A model generated the notes under the pieces. That model was not told where the DNA came from. It ran no database searches and worked only from the letters and a program-made list of their open reading frames with translations. DNA of 64,000 nt. Source: Siphonodentalium dalli. Taxonomy: Eukaryota; Mollusca; Scaphopoda; Gadilida; Siphonodentaliidae. The stretch is taken from assembly GCA_032622095.1 (NCBI GenBank), contig CP136069.1:181709122-181773121 (forward strand), given 5' to 3'. Numbering within the stretch: position 1 is the first letter of the stretch; every line of letters starts with the position of its first letter. The translations under genes and the position numbers were made by a program. This document shows positions 12,132 to 22,174 of this stretch, in pieces.

Positions 12132-12340
12132 GATATATATATATAATCATCACCCTCCTCACCCTCCTCCTTATCAACATCACCATCATCAACATCATCG
12201 TCGTCGTCCTCATCATAATCATCGGCATGCATGATGTAATCACCATATCGTCGATGACGTCCTCTTCATCACTGTTGGAACCGCAGCCGTCGTTATATGT
12301 CGCCACTTAGTCTATCATTCTTGACACTGTCTTAGTAATC
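12132..12340. repeat. Palindrome spacer with CAT/CGT triplet-rich DNA
   Basis: About 209 bp between the arms of the large inverted repeat. It starts with an AT run, then imperfect ATC/CTC/CGT triplets, then ~80 bp of unique sequence. Open frames on both strands (acidic D/E-rich or Ile-rich) come from the triplet composition and are not credible genes. Confidence 0.8.
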
Positions 12341-12852
12341 TCATATATATTTTGAAGACCTCTGTCTGTATGTTTGTTTGTCTGTCTGTCTGTCTGTCTG
12401 TCATTTATACAAATCTACAATTCTCGACCGATCGGAACGAAACTTGGTACGTGTGTGTAGTTTGACCAGGCGGTGGACGTTGTCGTATTGGCGAGCCCGT
12501 GAGACACCAGCTTCGCGCATGCGCAGACGAGATCTCGGAAACGGGTGGAGCTATCGACTTGAAATTTGCTATGTGAATGTATCTTGCCCCGGATACGAAT
12601 TTTATCGGGTCGCCGAGCCCGTGCGACGCCAGCTTCGCGCATGCGCAGACGAGATATCGGAAACGGGTGGAGCTATCGACTTGAAATTTGCTATGTGAAT
12701 GTATCTTGCCCCGGATACGCATTTTATCGGGTCGCCGAGCCCGTGCGACGCCAGCTTCGCGCATGCGCAGACCAGATCTCGTAAACGGGTAGAGCTATCG
12801 ACTTGAAATTTTGTTTTTGAATAGCCCGGACAACGTCGGGCTCATCGGCTAG
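12341..12852 (+). mobile_element. Helitron-like element, family A, copy A4' (plus)
   Basis: Mirror copy of A4, starting TCTCATATATATTTTGAAG and ending with hairpin and CTAG at 12849-12852. It shares the variant GGATACGCATTTTATC. Confidence 0.85.
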
Positions 12853-13488
12853 TCTCATATATATTTTGAAGACCTCTGTCTGTATGTATGTTTGTTTGTT
12901 TGTTTGTTTGTCTGTCATTAATACAAATCTACGATTATCGACCGATCGGGACGAAACTTGGTACGTGTGTGTAGTTTGACCAGGCGGTGGACGTTGTCGT
13001 ATTGGCGAGCCCGTGCGGCGCCCGCTTTGCGCATGCGCAGACGAGATCTCGGGAACGGGTGGAGCTATCGACTTGAAATTTGCTATGTGAATGTATCTTG
13101 CCCCGGATACGAATTTTATCGGGTCGCCGAGCCCGTGCGACGCCATCTTCGCGCATGCGCAGACGAGATCTCGGAAACGGGTGGAGCTATCGACTTGAAA
13201 TTTGCTATGTGAATGTATCTTGCCCCGGATACGAATGTTATCGAGTCGCCGAGCCCGTGCGACGCCAGCTTCGCGCATGCGCAGACGAGATCTCGGAAAC
13301 GGGTGGAGCTATCGACTTGAAATTTGGTATGTGAATGTATCTTGCCCCGGATACGAATTTTATCGGGTCGCCGTGCCTGTGCGACGTCAGCTTCGCGCAT
13401 GCGCAGACCAAATCTCGGAAACGGGTGGAGCTATCGACTTGAAATTTGGTTTTTGAATAGCCCGGACAACGTCGGGCTCATCGGCTAG
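12853..13488 (+). mobile_element. Helitron-like element, family A, copy A3' (plus)
   Basis: Mirror copy of A3 with the same order of four variant monomers, ending CTAG at 13485-13488. Confidence 0.85.
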
Positions 13489-13876
13489 TCTCATATATAT
13501 TTTGAAGACCTCTGTCTGTATATTTGTTTGTCTGTCTGTCTGTCTGTCATTTATACAAATCTACGATTCTCGACCGATCGGGACGAAACTTGGTACGTGT
13601 GTGTAGTTTGACCAGGCGGTGGACGTTGTCGTATTGGCGAGCCCGTGCGGCGCCCGCTTCGCGCATGCGCAGACGAGATCTCGGGAACGGGTGGAGCTAT
13701 CGACTTGAAATTTGCTATGTGAATGTATCTTGCCCTGAATACGAAATTTATCAGTTCGCCGAGCCCGTGCGACGCCATCTTCGCGCATGCGCAGACGAGA
13801 TCTCGGAAACGGGCGGAGCTATCGACTTGAAATTTGGTTTTTGAATAGCCCGGACAACATCGTTCTCATCGGCTAG
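13489..13876 (+). mobile_element. Helitron-like element, family A, copy A5 (plus)
   Basis: Two core monomers. The 3' hairpin is decayed (CCCGGACAACATCGTTC), followed by TCATCGGCTAG. Confidence 0.75.
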
Positions 13877-13897
13877 TCTATTATATATTTTGGAAGA

Positions 13898-13932
<35 letters not shown>

Positions 13933-14828
13933 TCTGTGTGTTCGCGATGAACTCGAAAACGACCGAGCCGATTTCGATGAAACTTGGTATGTGGTGGTAT
14001 TTTCGACCGGGAACGGGCATAGGCCTATTAATTTTCAGATCCGAGCTCAACTTTTCACGTGCCGAGGTCAAATCTGTTTTTACGCTGTTACGGGACTTTC
14101 ATTTGAGTTCGGTGCTTACAAATCGATTCGAAACAGCGCGAATAATAAAATGCCAGTCATAATAATGACACTGTGAGAATATTTCGTGTTTCCTCTTTCC
14201 AACGATGTATAATGCGTATGTATCCGTTTTAGTTATCTGACTCAATTATCAAGAAGAAGTGGTACTATCTTCCATCAGGATAAAAACAATGCGTAACTTC
14301 TATGACGTCGTTAGAGGTCATAACGTTAGATCACGTTAACGCTTAAACGGGCGATGCATTTGACTATTTCAGACGTCTTGGCGATATCTCGGGCACCCAT
14401 GGTAATTTATCTTGAAACTTGATAATTAATGAGCGTGTGTATATGAGGCGCGTTTATATACTTGAGTGGAAATCAAATCGGGTTAAACTGGCGGATTTTT
14501 ACGGACGAAATTTGATGCATAGGGTATCTCGGTATCCGCTGGCAACGCTTAACCGGCCGAAGCATTTGACTGTTTCAGACGTCTTGGCGATATCTCGGGC
14601 ACCGATGGTAATTTATCTTTACGATGAAACTTGATAATTAAACTGGCGGATTTTTACGGACTAAATTTGATGCATAGGGTATCTCGGTATCCGCTGGGCC
14701 GATTTCCCGGTATCCGCTGGGCCGATTTCCACCATTTTTGGGGTGTTGTTGTTTGACCCCACCTGACCTTGACCTTCAAAATGGTGAATTCAAAGTCAAA
14801 GCCCGGACGAAGTCGGGTCACCTTCTAG
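13877..14828 (+). mobile_element. Helitron-like element, family B, copy B2 (plus)
   Basis: 5' end TCTATTATATATTTTGGAAG, then a (GT)n run at 13902-13931, the CGATGAAACTTGGTATGTGG motif, and a longer, diverged core (14000-14750) with an internal duplication (GGCGGATTTTTACGGAC at about 14490 and 14644). It ends GCCCGGACGAAGTCGGGTCA, CCTT and CTAG. Confidence 0.75.
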
Positions 14829-14864
14829 TCTCATATATATTTTGAAGACCTCTGTCTGTATGTA

Positions 14865-14896
<32 letters not shown>

Positions 14897-15273
14897 ATTA
14901 ATACAAATCTACGATTCTTGACTGATCGGGACGAAACTTGGTACGTGTGTGTAGTTTGACCAGGCGGTGAACGTTGTCTTATTGGCGAGCCCGTGCGGCG
15001 CCCGCTTCGCGCATGCGCAGACCAGATCTCGGAAACGGGTGGAGCTATCGACTTGAAATTTGGTATGTGAATGTATCTTGCCCCGGATACGAATTTTATC
15101 GGGTCGCCGAGCCCGTGCGACGCCAGCTTCGCGCATGCGCAGACGAGATCTCGGAAACGGGTGGAGCTATCGACTTGAAATTTTGTATGTGACCAGATCT
15201 CGGAAACGGGTGGAGCTATCGACTTGAAATTTGGTTTTTGAATAGCCCGGACAACGTCGGGCTCATCGGCTAG
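14829..15273 (+). mobile_element. Helitron-like element, family A, copy A6 (plus)
   Basis: Two core monomers plus a partial one joined at the junction TTTTGTATGTGACCAGATCT. A8 carries the identical junction. Confidence 0.8.
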
Positions 15274-15309
15274 TCTCATATATATTTTGAAGACCTCTGT
15301 CTGTATGTT

Positions 15310-15341
<32 letters not shown>

Positions 15342-15669
15342 ATTTATACAAATCTACGATTCTCGACCGATCGGGACGAAACTTGGTACGTGTGTGTAGT
15401 TTGACCAGGCGGTCGTCGTTGTCGTATTGGCGAGCCCGTGCGGCGCCCGCTTCGCGCATGCGCAGACGAGATCTCGGAAACGGGTGGAGCTATCGACTTG
15501 ATATTTGGTATGTGAATGTATCTTGCCCCGGATGCGAATTTTATCGGGTCGCCGAGCCAGTGCGACGCCAGCTTCGCGTATGCGCAGACGAGATCTCGAC
15601 AACGGGTGGAGCTATCGACTTGAAATTTGGTTTTTGAATAGCCCGGACAACGTCGGGCTCATCGGCTAG
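15274..15669 (+). mobile_element. Helitron-like element, family A, copy A7 (plus)
   Basis: Two core monomers; one GCGCATGCGC palindrome is mutated (GCGTATGCGC near 15577). Ends with CTAG at 15666-15669. Confidence 0.8.
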
Positions 15670-16110
15670 TCTCATATATATTTTGAAGACCTCTGTCTGT
15701 ATGTATGTTTGTCTGTCTGTCTGTCTGTCTGTCATTAATACAAATCTACGATTCTTGACCGATCGGGACGAAACTTGGTACGTGTGTGTAGTTTGACCAG
15801 GCGGTGAACGTTGTCGTATTGGCGAGCCCGTGCGGCGCCCGCTTCGCGCATGCGCAGACCAGATCTCGGAAACGGGTGGAGCTATCGACTTGAAATTTGG
15901 TATGTGAATGTATCTTGCCCCGGATACGAATTTTATCGGGTCGCCGAGCCCGTGCGACGCCAGCTTCGCGCATGCGCAGACGAGATCTCGGAAACGGGTG
16001 GAGCTATCGACTTGAAATTTTGTATGTGACCAGATCTCGGAAACGGGTGGAGCTATCGACTTGAAATTTGGTTTTTGAATAGCCCGGACAACGTCGGGCT
16101 CATCGGCTAG
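15670..16110 (+). mobile_element. Helitron-like element, family A, copy A8 (plus)
   Basis: Nearly identical to A6, including its internal deletion junction, so A6 and A8 come from one local duplication or a common recent source. Confidence 0.8.
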
Positions 16111-16842
16111 TCTATTATAAATTTTGGAAGATCTGTCTGTGTGTGTATGTGTGTGTGTGTGTGTCTGTGTGTTTCCGAGCCGATTTCGATGAAACTTTGT
16201 ATGTGGGGGTATCTTCGGCCGGGGGGTGGCACGGGCCTATTAATTTGTCCGTGCGACGTGACCTTGACCTTGAAATTGGGTAATTTCAAGGTCAAACGCC
16301 CAAATATCAAGGGATTTCGATGAAACTTGGTATGTGGAGTTACCATCGGCTGGGGAGTGGCATAAACCTATTAATTTGCCCGTGCGACGTGACCTTGACC
16401 TTGAAATCGGGTCATTTCAAGGTCAAACGCCCGAATATAACGGGATTTCGATGAAACTTGGTATGTGGGGGTACTTTCGTATGGGGAATCTCATAAGCAT
16501 ATTCATTTCCCGTGCGACGTGACCTTGACCTTGAAATCGGGTCAATTCAAGGTCAAATCGCCAATTTTGATGGGATTTCGACGAAATTTTATACATACGG
16601 TTACTTTTGTCCACTGAGTGTTTTGGACGGGTCAAATCGTGACCCCGACCTGACATTGACCTTCAAAAGGATCAATTCAAGGTCAAATCGGGTAAAACCG
16701 GATGGATTTCGACGGGTACTTTTGTCGGGTACTTTTGTTCGGGCAGTGTTTTGGACGGGTCAAATCGTGACCCCATTTGAACTTGGCCTTCAAAATAGAC
16801 AATTCAAGGTCAAAGCCCGGACGAAGTCGGGTCACCTTCTAG
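16111..16842 (+). mobile_element. Helitron-like element, family B, copy B3 (plus)
   Basis: 5' TCTATTATAAATTTTGGAAG, a (GT)n/TCTG microsatellite, about five degenerate repeats with TGACCTTGACCTTGAAAT, and a 3' end of CCCGGACGAAGTCGGG, TCACCTT and CTAG. It ends 25 bp before exon 2. Confidence 0.85.
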
Positions 16843-16867
16843 TATTAATATATGTTTGTCTAACCAG

Positions 16868-17056
16868 GTGCACAACAGACCGGTTATGTCCAGGCATATC
16901 ACGCTGGAAGCCACAGTGATCTGAGAGTTGTCTACTCGAGTGTGACTGGACACGCTGGTGCGGAAGCCGCCTGCGCTGCCATCGGATACCATCTAGCTTA
17001 TTTCAAAGATCAGGACATTTACGACTTCTTCAACGACATCGCTGATCAATATCCAG
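16868..17056 (+). CDS. Exon 2: N-terminal half of a C-type lectin-like domain
   Basis: A symmetric phase 1-1 exon of 189 nt between an acceptor (TGTCTAACCAG|GTGC) and a donor (CCAG|GTATAT). The translation runs from AQQTGYVQAYH through VVYSSVTGHAGAEAAC to DQDIYDFFNDIADQYP. The block AGAEAACAAIGYHLAYFKD is the classic first helix of a CTLD, where the Cys pairs with the last Cys of the domain (YIC in exon 3). Frame and phase match exon 1 upstream and exon 3 downstream. The acceptor lies only 25 bp downstream of the CTAG end of a Helitron-like element (16842), so the branch point and perhaps part of the pyrimidine tract may come from transposon DNA. Confidence 0.85.
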
Positions 17057-18798
17057 GTATATATTTGAATCAAAATCAAATTAAGGTTATGAGAAATTTT
17101 AGTGATGTATTGAAGTCTCTATCCCGTAGGATGCCACAACCACAAACAACTACAACTATCGTCACAAAGAATTCAGTGACGTTTTCGCAAACATATTTAT
17201 AATTCACTCCATAGATGCAGTGTTGGTGACATGTGGATATAAGGATTGGCAGTGCCGAATCAGGGTTCGCGCTGACACTTGCCAAATTTGCCAATGGCAA
17301 AAATAATTCACATTGGCAAAAAAATTGGCAAGTCACTTTTGATTCCTCAAGAAAGTTTAATAATATTTGTCAACCAATACCACTCACTTCAGGATACTCT
17401 TTCAGTAATGGTGTTATTGGTGGTGATTTATAAGGTTATGAAAAGTTAACACCTCTACCAAGATGCAGTTAATCTGATATCGATGGGTGGAGGGTTTGCT
17501 AGTATGCATGTACATCGCTAATCCTTTTTGTTTCGACGTGCCTTTCTAATGAAGAAACCACTCCACAATTTCATTGTTATGTTGTTGGTTTATTGTTCTA
17601 TGATAAACCAAAGTATAATTGCCATAATTATTAATAATAAACTGCTTTCGATATCAAATGAAGGCTCATGCAGCGATTGTCTAAATAATCAAAAATAGAA
17701 GACTCAATGTTGTAGAAACTGATAGCATTTGGCAACTTCTAACAGCATTTGGCAAAAATTATTTTCATTTGGCAAAATATTTGGCAAAAGTAAATTTTGG
17801 TCCATTGCGGACCCTGTGCCGAATAAAGCGAACTTAATTTTCTTGGTGCAGTAAAACAAATATTTAAATTCAGCGAAAGGAGACCTATTTCGCGAAAAGT
17901 AGAAGTAGAAGTGAGAACATATTTAGGGCTGTTCAATTATATATAACCTCGACATCGCGGTTTAAACTATAATTAAACACCTTAATGTTTAAACACCCCC
18001 CCCCCCATAAAGTTAAATATCCACCGTTATTGTCAGAATCAAGATTATATCATATATCGCTATAAGTGAAACGATGTTATACAAATGAATTATCATGTGT
18101 GTGTGTAATTGTATTTTATGTTCATTTGTGTAATACAATTATGTGGGGGAGAGACCCTTTGTAAGTTGCAAAACTTTTGTCTCAATCCAGTTGCGTTATT
18201 ATGCAATAAAATATGCTTACACTAAGTAGAGACGGACATACATACGAGACCGATGCCGACCCCACACCAATACTGAAAACAATGCAATATGGCGAAAGTC
18301 GAAGCTGAAGCTCACTTTATATTACTGTGCCATAGATTTACCGAAACATATCAACATTTTGAAATTTGATTGAACAAAATTAGCAAGATAATAGAAATCA
18401 GACCGACCAATCAAAGCTAATGTGCATAATATATTCAACGTGGACAACAAACAAGTCATTTTCATGACAATTACATTTTTACATCACTCATACATCATAT
18501 GAGTCTATTTTGCACTCATCCATGGCTCAAATTAATTCACTTGTTGCACATATTCTGTTGATTTTTGTAGGTTTTTGGCATTTGGCTTAACTATTTACAC
18601 AAATACACATCTGTTCAACTCGAAGCTAACACAATACAATGAAGGCTGTCAAAATGGTGTTTATTCGTATGATTTAGGGACATAGTTCCGGTTTAGTGAC
18701 ATGTTTCAGCCTCATCTATGTTCTGTATCAGGAGATTCGACCTCTGATTGGTTGATTTAAATTGGAGACATGGTAAATATTGTGTTTATCTTCAACAG
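17057..18798 (+). other. Intron 2 of the PAN-CTLD gene
   Basis: 1742 bp from GTATAT to AACAG. It contains one hAT-type element and otherwise AT-rich sequence with a short C run at 18000-18006. No additional exon was seen. Confidence 0.75.
17261..17816. mobile_element. Non-autonomous hAT-type element with 8-bp TSD
   Basis: Exact 8-bp duplication TGCCGAAT at 17253-17260 and 17817-17824. The ends are CAGGGTTCGC and, read inward from the right, CAGGGTCCGC (9 of 10 match). The subterminal DNA is rich in TTGGCAAA repeats on both sides, a common layout of hAT subterminal motifs. It is 556 bp with no transposase. Confidence 0.85.
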
Positions 18799-19049
18799 TG
18801 ATAGACACAGGGAGTGCACAGAAGGTGTACCACATCGGAGGATTCTGGGGTGATGGCAGTGCACCAGTCTGGGGAGATTCTTCACCAGTGTCGTACACCA
18901 ATTGGCTAAGCGGACCTAACCCAAGTTGCTCGGTGACTGTCAACTACCTGGCAATGTATGACAACACTGGAACAGGGCTCGGAAAATACCTTCTTGATGA
19001 TGTATGTTTAGCGTGGCCTTTCAAATACATCTGCCAGTATCAGTATTGA
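18799..19049 (+). CDS. Exon 3: C-terminal half of the C-type lectin-like domain, stop
   Basis: The acceptor is CTTCAACAG|TGATAG. Joined to the single G left by exon 2, it reads VIDTGSAQKVYHIGGFWGDG, then SYTNWLSGPNPSC, then LLDDVCLAWPFKYICQYQY and TGA. It holds the CTLD landmarks: the WIG-like YHIGGFWGDG, the YTNW core, the inner Cys pair (PSC...DDVC) and the terminal YIC. The calcium-site EPN/QPD triplet is not present (the position reads GPNPS) and the WND motif is replaced by LLDD, so calcium-dependent sugar binding is doubtful. The domain ends only five residues after the last Cys, normal for a single-CTLD secreted protein. I found no canonical AATAAA in the next few hundred bases. Confidence 0.85.
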
Positions 19050-19179
19050 TTCAGTTCTGTTTAAAACAAAGAATCAACAGCTATCACTCTGTACCGAGTC
19101 TGAAGTATTTGGGGGATCCATATTACCACAAACAAGCATTACGTCAGTCTCAACCAACCACAATATAGTACAAGAAAAC

Positions 19180-19292
19180 CAATGTCAGAAATGGTAACGC
19201 GCTCAAAATCATATATTATATACCCATGATTGTAATTATAGAATATAAAATATATTGGTTTCGCGAATGACCAACTCAGAATTCCGTTAAAA
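19180..19292. repeat. Dispersed repeat R1, copy 1
   Basis: About 110 bp nearly identical to 28011-28123 (from AATGTCAGAAATGGTAACGC to AATTCCGTTAAA). It lies in the 3' flank of the CTLD gene. Class unknown. Confidence 0.7.
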
Positions 19293-21195
19293 TACCAATA
19301 ACAACCAGCACCTAATTAACGAACCGGCGGCGGACTCCGTCGTCTTCGACCACAGCCCCCAGTGGGTTGCAGAACGAAAAATGTATATAAAGTTGAAATA
19401 TAAGACTTACAAATTTTCTTTATCATTTCTTTTATTTGTAATTGAAATAGCTTGTCACAAACCAAAAATCAACATTATTGACATAATAATTTTAAAGGAC
19501 AATATCTGCTCATATTGAAGAAAATCTAAAGGCATCTATATCTATATGTGCGAATGACTGTCTGTCTGTCTGTGTTCTAAAGAAATCCACAGGGGACCAT
19601 CTAGTTGGTACCGAAGGGGTCTACTAGGGGTAACATTTTACGAGAAAGATAATGGTGAGGGGTTAGAATTTTCTAAAGTGACGCCGTTGTTGTCAGGGGC
19701 AGAAACTGGGGAGGGGCAGATTGTTTTTTGTCGCCGATTGCCACGAAACTTACATATAATTATCCCCATGATATGAAGAATCTAATGGTGTGGTTTAAAT
19801 ATGTCAAAAGTGGCGTCGTTCGAGTCAGCGATGCACGGAAGGGGGAGGGGCGCCAAAATAGATAAAGCTAATTTTAGCGTCGATTTCCACCAAATTGATA
19901 TATATTCTTCTTCATGATACAAGGAATCTAATTATGCGATTTAATTTGTCGCCGATGCCACCACACTTAAACAAAACCATCCCCATGGTATGAGGAGTCT
20001 AATGGTGTGGCTTAAATATGTCAAATGTGCCCTCATTCGAGTCAGGGGTGCACTGAAAGGGAGAAAGGCACCGACATGATACACAATATTTTTAGCGCCA
20101 ATTTCCACCAAATTGATACACGTTCTTATCCATGATAAGAGGAATCTAATCGTGTGATTTAAAGACGCCATATTGGTGCTGTGTGGGTGACAGATGGGGA
20201 CGGGTGGGCACCAAATTTGATAAAAAAATTGTTTAGTCGCCGATTAGCACCAAACTTATGAATAATCATCTCCATGGTATCAGGAGTGTAATTGTGTAGT
20301 GTAAGGATGTCACAAGTGGGGCCATTCGAGTCAGTGGTGTATAGAGGTGAGAGGGACACAAATAATTTATAACAATATGTTCAGCGCCGATTTCCACCAG
20401 ATTGATATATATTCGTCTCCGCGATACGAGGAATCTTATGGTGTGGTTTAGATACACCAAATTGGTGCCCTCGATCTGGATGAGAGATATGGGGACCTTA
20501 AATTTGATACGAATTTGTATACTCGCCAATTTTCACCAATGTTATATATATGCATCTCTAATCTAATGAGTGTAAGTGTGTGGTTTAACGGTAACAACAT
20601 TGGCGCCGCTTGAGTTCGAAATAGGGCCGGGAGGGTCACCAAAACTGATAAAAATATTTTTAGTACCAATTACCATCAAATTCAGACACGTTCTTCTCAA
20701 ATGATACGATACATCAAATCGTGCTGTCTGTCTTTCTGTATGCGTTATATATATATATATATATATAACTTCACGGGGTACAATCGAGATGGCACCAAGG
20801 CGGTCTAAGAGGGGTCACTTTTTACGAGGAAGATAAAGGTGCGGGTTAAAATTTTCGAAAGTGACGCTGTTGGTGTCAGGGGAAGAAAAGGGGGATGTCG
20901 GCAAAATACAAAAAAATATGGTGAAATAGTTCTGTCGCCGATTTCCACCAAACGCATACATAATCACATCCGCGATATGGCGTTATTCGAGTCAGCGTTG
21001 CATGGGGCACCAACAGTTGATTTAATTAACTATTTTTAGCACTGATTTCCACCAAATTGATATATTATTCTTCTCTATGATACGAGGAATATAATCGTGT
21101 GATTTAAACACGCCAAATTGCTGCCGTTTGGGTGAGAGATGGGGGTGGGTCATAACTAGTCTAAGAATTTGTTTAGTTGCTGATTACCACCAAAC

Positions 21196-21713
21196 CTATA
21201 TATTTACATACTAAGTGTTGTCATAACTAAATCCAGCATTGTGATTGGTCGGCGCCCACGTGGCTAGTTTCAGTTATTTCTCGGTGAATGCGCAACGGCT
21301 CATAACACCAAGCTCATAACACCATCGATACGTCATTGGGTTTGGAAAGACGAACGCGTAATGTTTTGGGCGCATTTGGACTCGCGCAGGATTGACTTAG
21401 TACATCATCGGGTTTCAATATGAAGAGAAATTGTTCCTATTAACTTTTGCCAAGGGTGCTATTGGGTATTTTGGGCTGTTTTGTCACGATACACTTTTCG
21501 ATTTAAATACATTTACAAAAGTGGCTTTTTCGCTAAATGTTTATAAATATAAGGATTAACGGCCATGTGGACTATTATTACGGAGATGTAACCGTGAGGT
21601 AAGTAGTCATAACTTGTATGTAAAACCCTTCGGGTTTTACACAAGTTATGTCCACTTACCTCACGGTTACATCTCCATAAAAACAGTCCACATGACAGTT
21701 AATCCTTATATAT
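21196..21713 (+). mobile_element. Hairpin-ended insertion element (family H), copy 1
   Basis: Matches 43583-44092 over about 510 bp (from TTTACATACTAAGTGTTGTC onward). Its last ~165 bp form a long hairpin: an ~80-bp stem around a CTTCGG loop (GTAAAACCCTTCGGGTTTTAC). Compared with the homologous family C repeat units, the insertion sits in a CTATATAATCATC context with a short TATA-like duplication. Confidence 0.7.
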
Positions 21714-21982
21714 AATCATCTCCAGTTTATCATGCATCCATGAGTCCAATGGACGTGGTTTAAATATGTCAAATGTGGCGCCGTTAAAGTCACGCATGAA
21801 GATGGCAGTTGCACCAAAGCTGATACAAATATATTTAGCACTAATTTCCACCAAATTCATACACGTTCTTCTCTAATGATACGATGAATTAAATCACATT
21901 TGGAGTCGTTTGGGTCACGGATGGCGAGATGATATGCACTATCATTGATAAGATTGCTATAAGTTATATATAGTCACCCAGG

Positions 21983-22174
21983 TCATCTCCATATCATTTT
22001 AAGGAGTTTTGAGCGTTCAAATTTCACATTCTCGACAAAACGTGACCCATTTAAGTCACTTGAACAATACATCTTATCAACTGTCATATTTATATGGGGA
22101 TGGCAATCAGGGCAATCACATGAGCTAGCAAAAAGAGATACACATAGAAGAAGCACTAAAAGTATATTTATCAT
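21983..22174 (-). pseudogene. TIMP-like secreted-protein exon inside family C element
   Basis: Minus-strand frame of 63 codons starting MINILLVLLLCVSLFASS, a good signal peptide, followed by CDCPDCHPH, then MYCSSDLNGSRFV. The order C-x-C-x3-H-P, then aromatic-C-x-S-D-L, then F-V resembles the N-terminus of tissue inhibitors of metalloproteinases (NTR fold), where the first Cys after signal cleavage is essential. The rest of a TIMP is absent; the frame stops after KMIWR. The corresponding DNA in copy 2 (about 60310-60500) keeps CxCxDCHxHIxMTV but is frameshifted and stopped. Inference: a host exon captured by the element before it multiplied. An alternative is chance similarity, since the match is short. 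Confidence 0.35.

Larger units (their letters stand above)
10988..13488. repeat. ~2.5 kb palindrome: inverted repeat of two whole elements
   Basis: The left arm (10988-12131, A3 then A4) and right arm (12341-13488, A4' then A3') are near-perfect reverse complements over about 1.14 kb. They share at least four private variants that no other family A copy shows, so one arm is a copy of the other and not an independent insertion. The spacer is 209 bp. Confidence 0.85.
652..16867 (+). other. Intron 1 (inferred, 16.2 kb) of the PAN-CTLD gene
   Basis: It is bounded by GTGAGT at 652 and the AG at 16866-16867, both phase 1. It holds no recognisable exon. Almost all of it is repeats: a TTAA-flanked MITE, foldbacks, a hAT element, poly-G tracts, (AT)n and more than 8 kb of Helitron-like elements. 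Correct splicing would have to cross a 2.5 kb palindrome. Confidence 0.6.

Noticed and set aside
12008-12310. Acidic D/E-rich and Ile-rich frames in the palindrome spacer
   Set aside because: Triplet-repeat composition; the frames extend into element ends and have no conserved start.
9954-13844. Many 60-184 codon open frames (MREAGVARARRPDK..., MLCECILPRIRILSG..., and similar) on both strands
   Set aside because: All are translations of the 122-bp family A repeat in different frames. They change frame between elements and have no independent coding signal.
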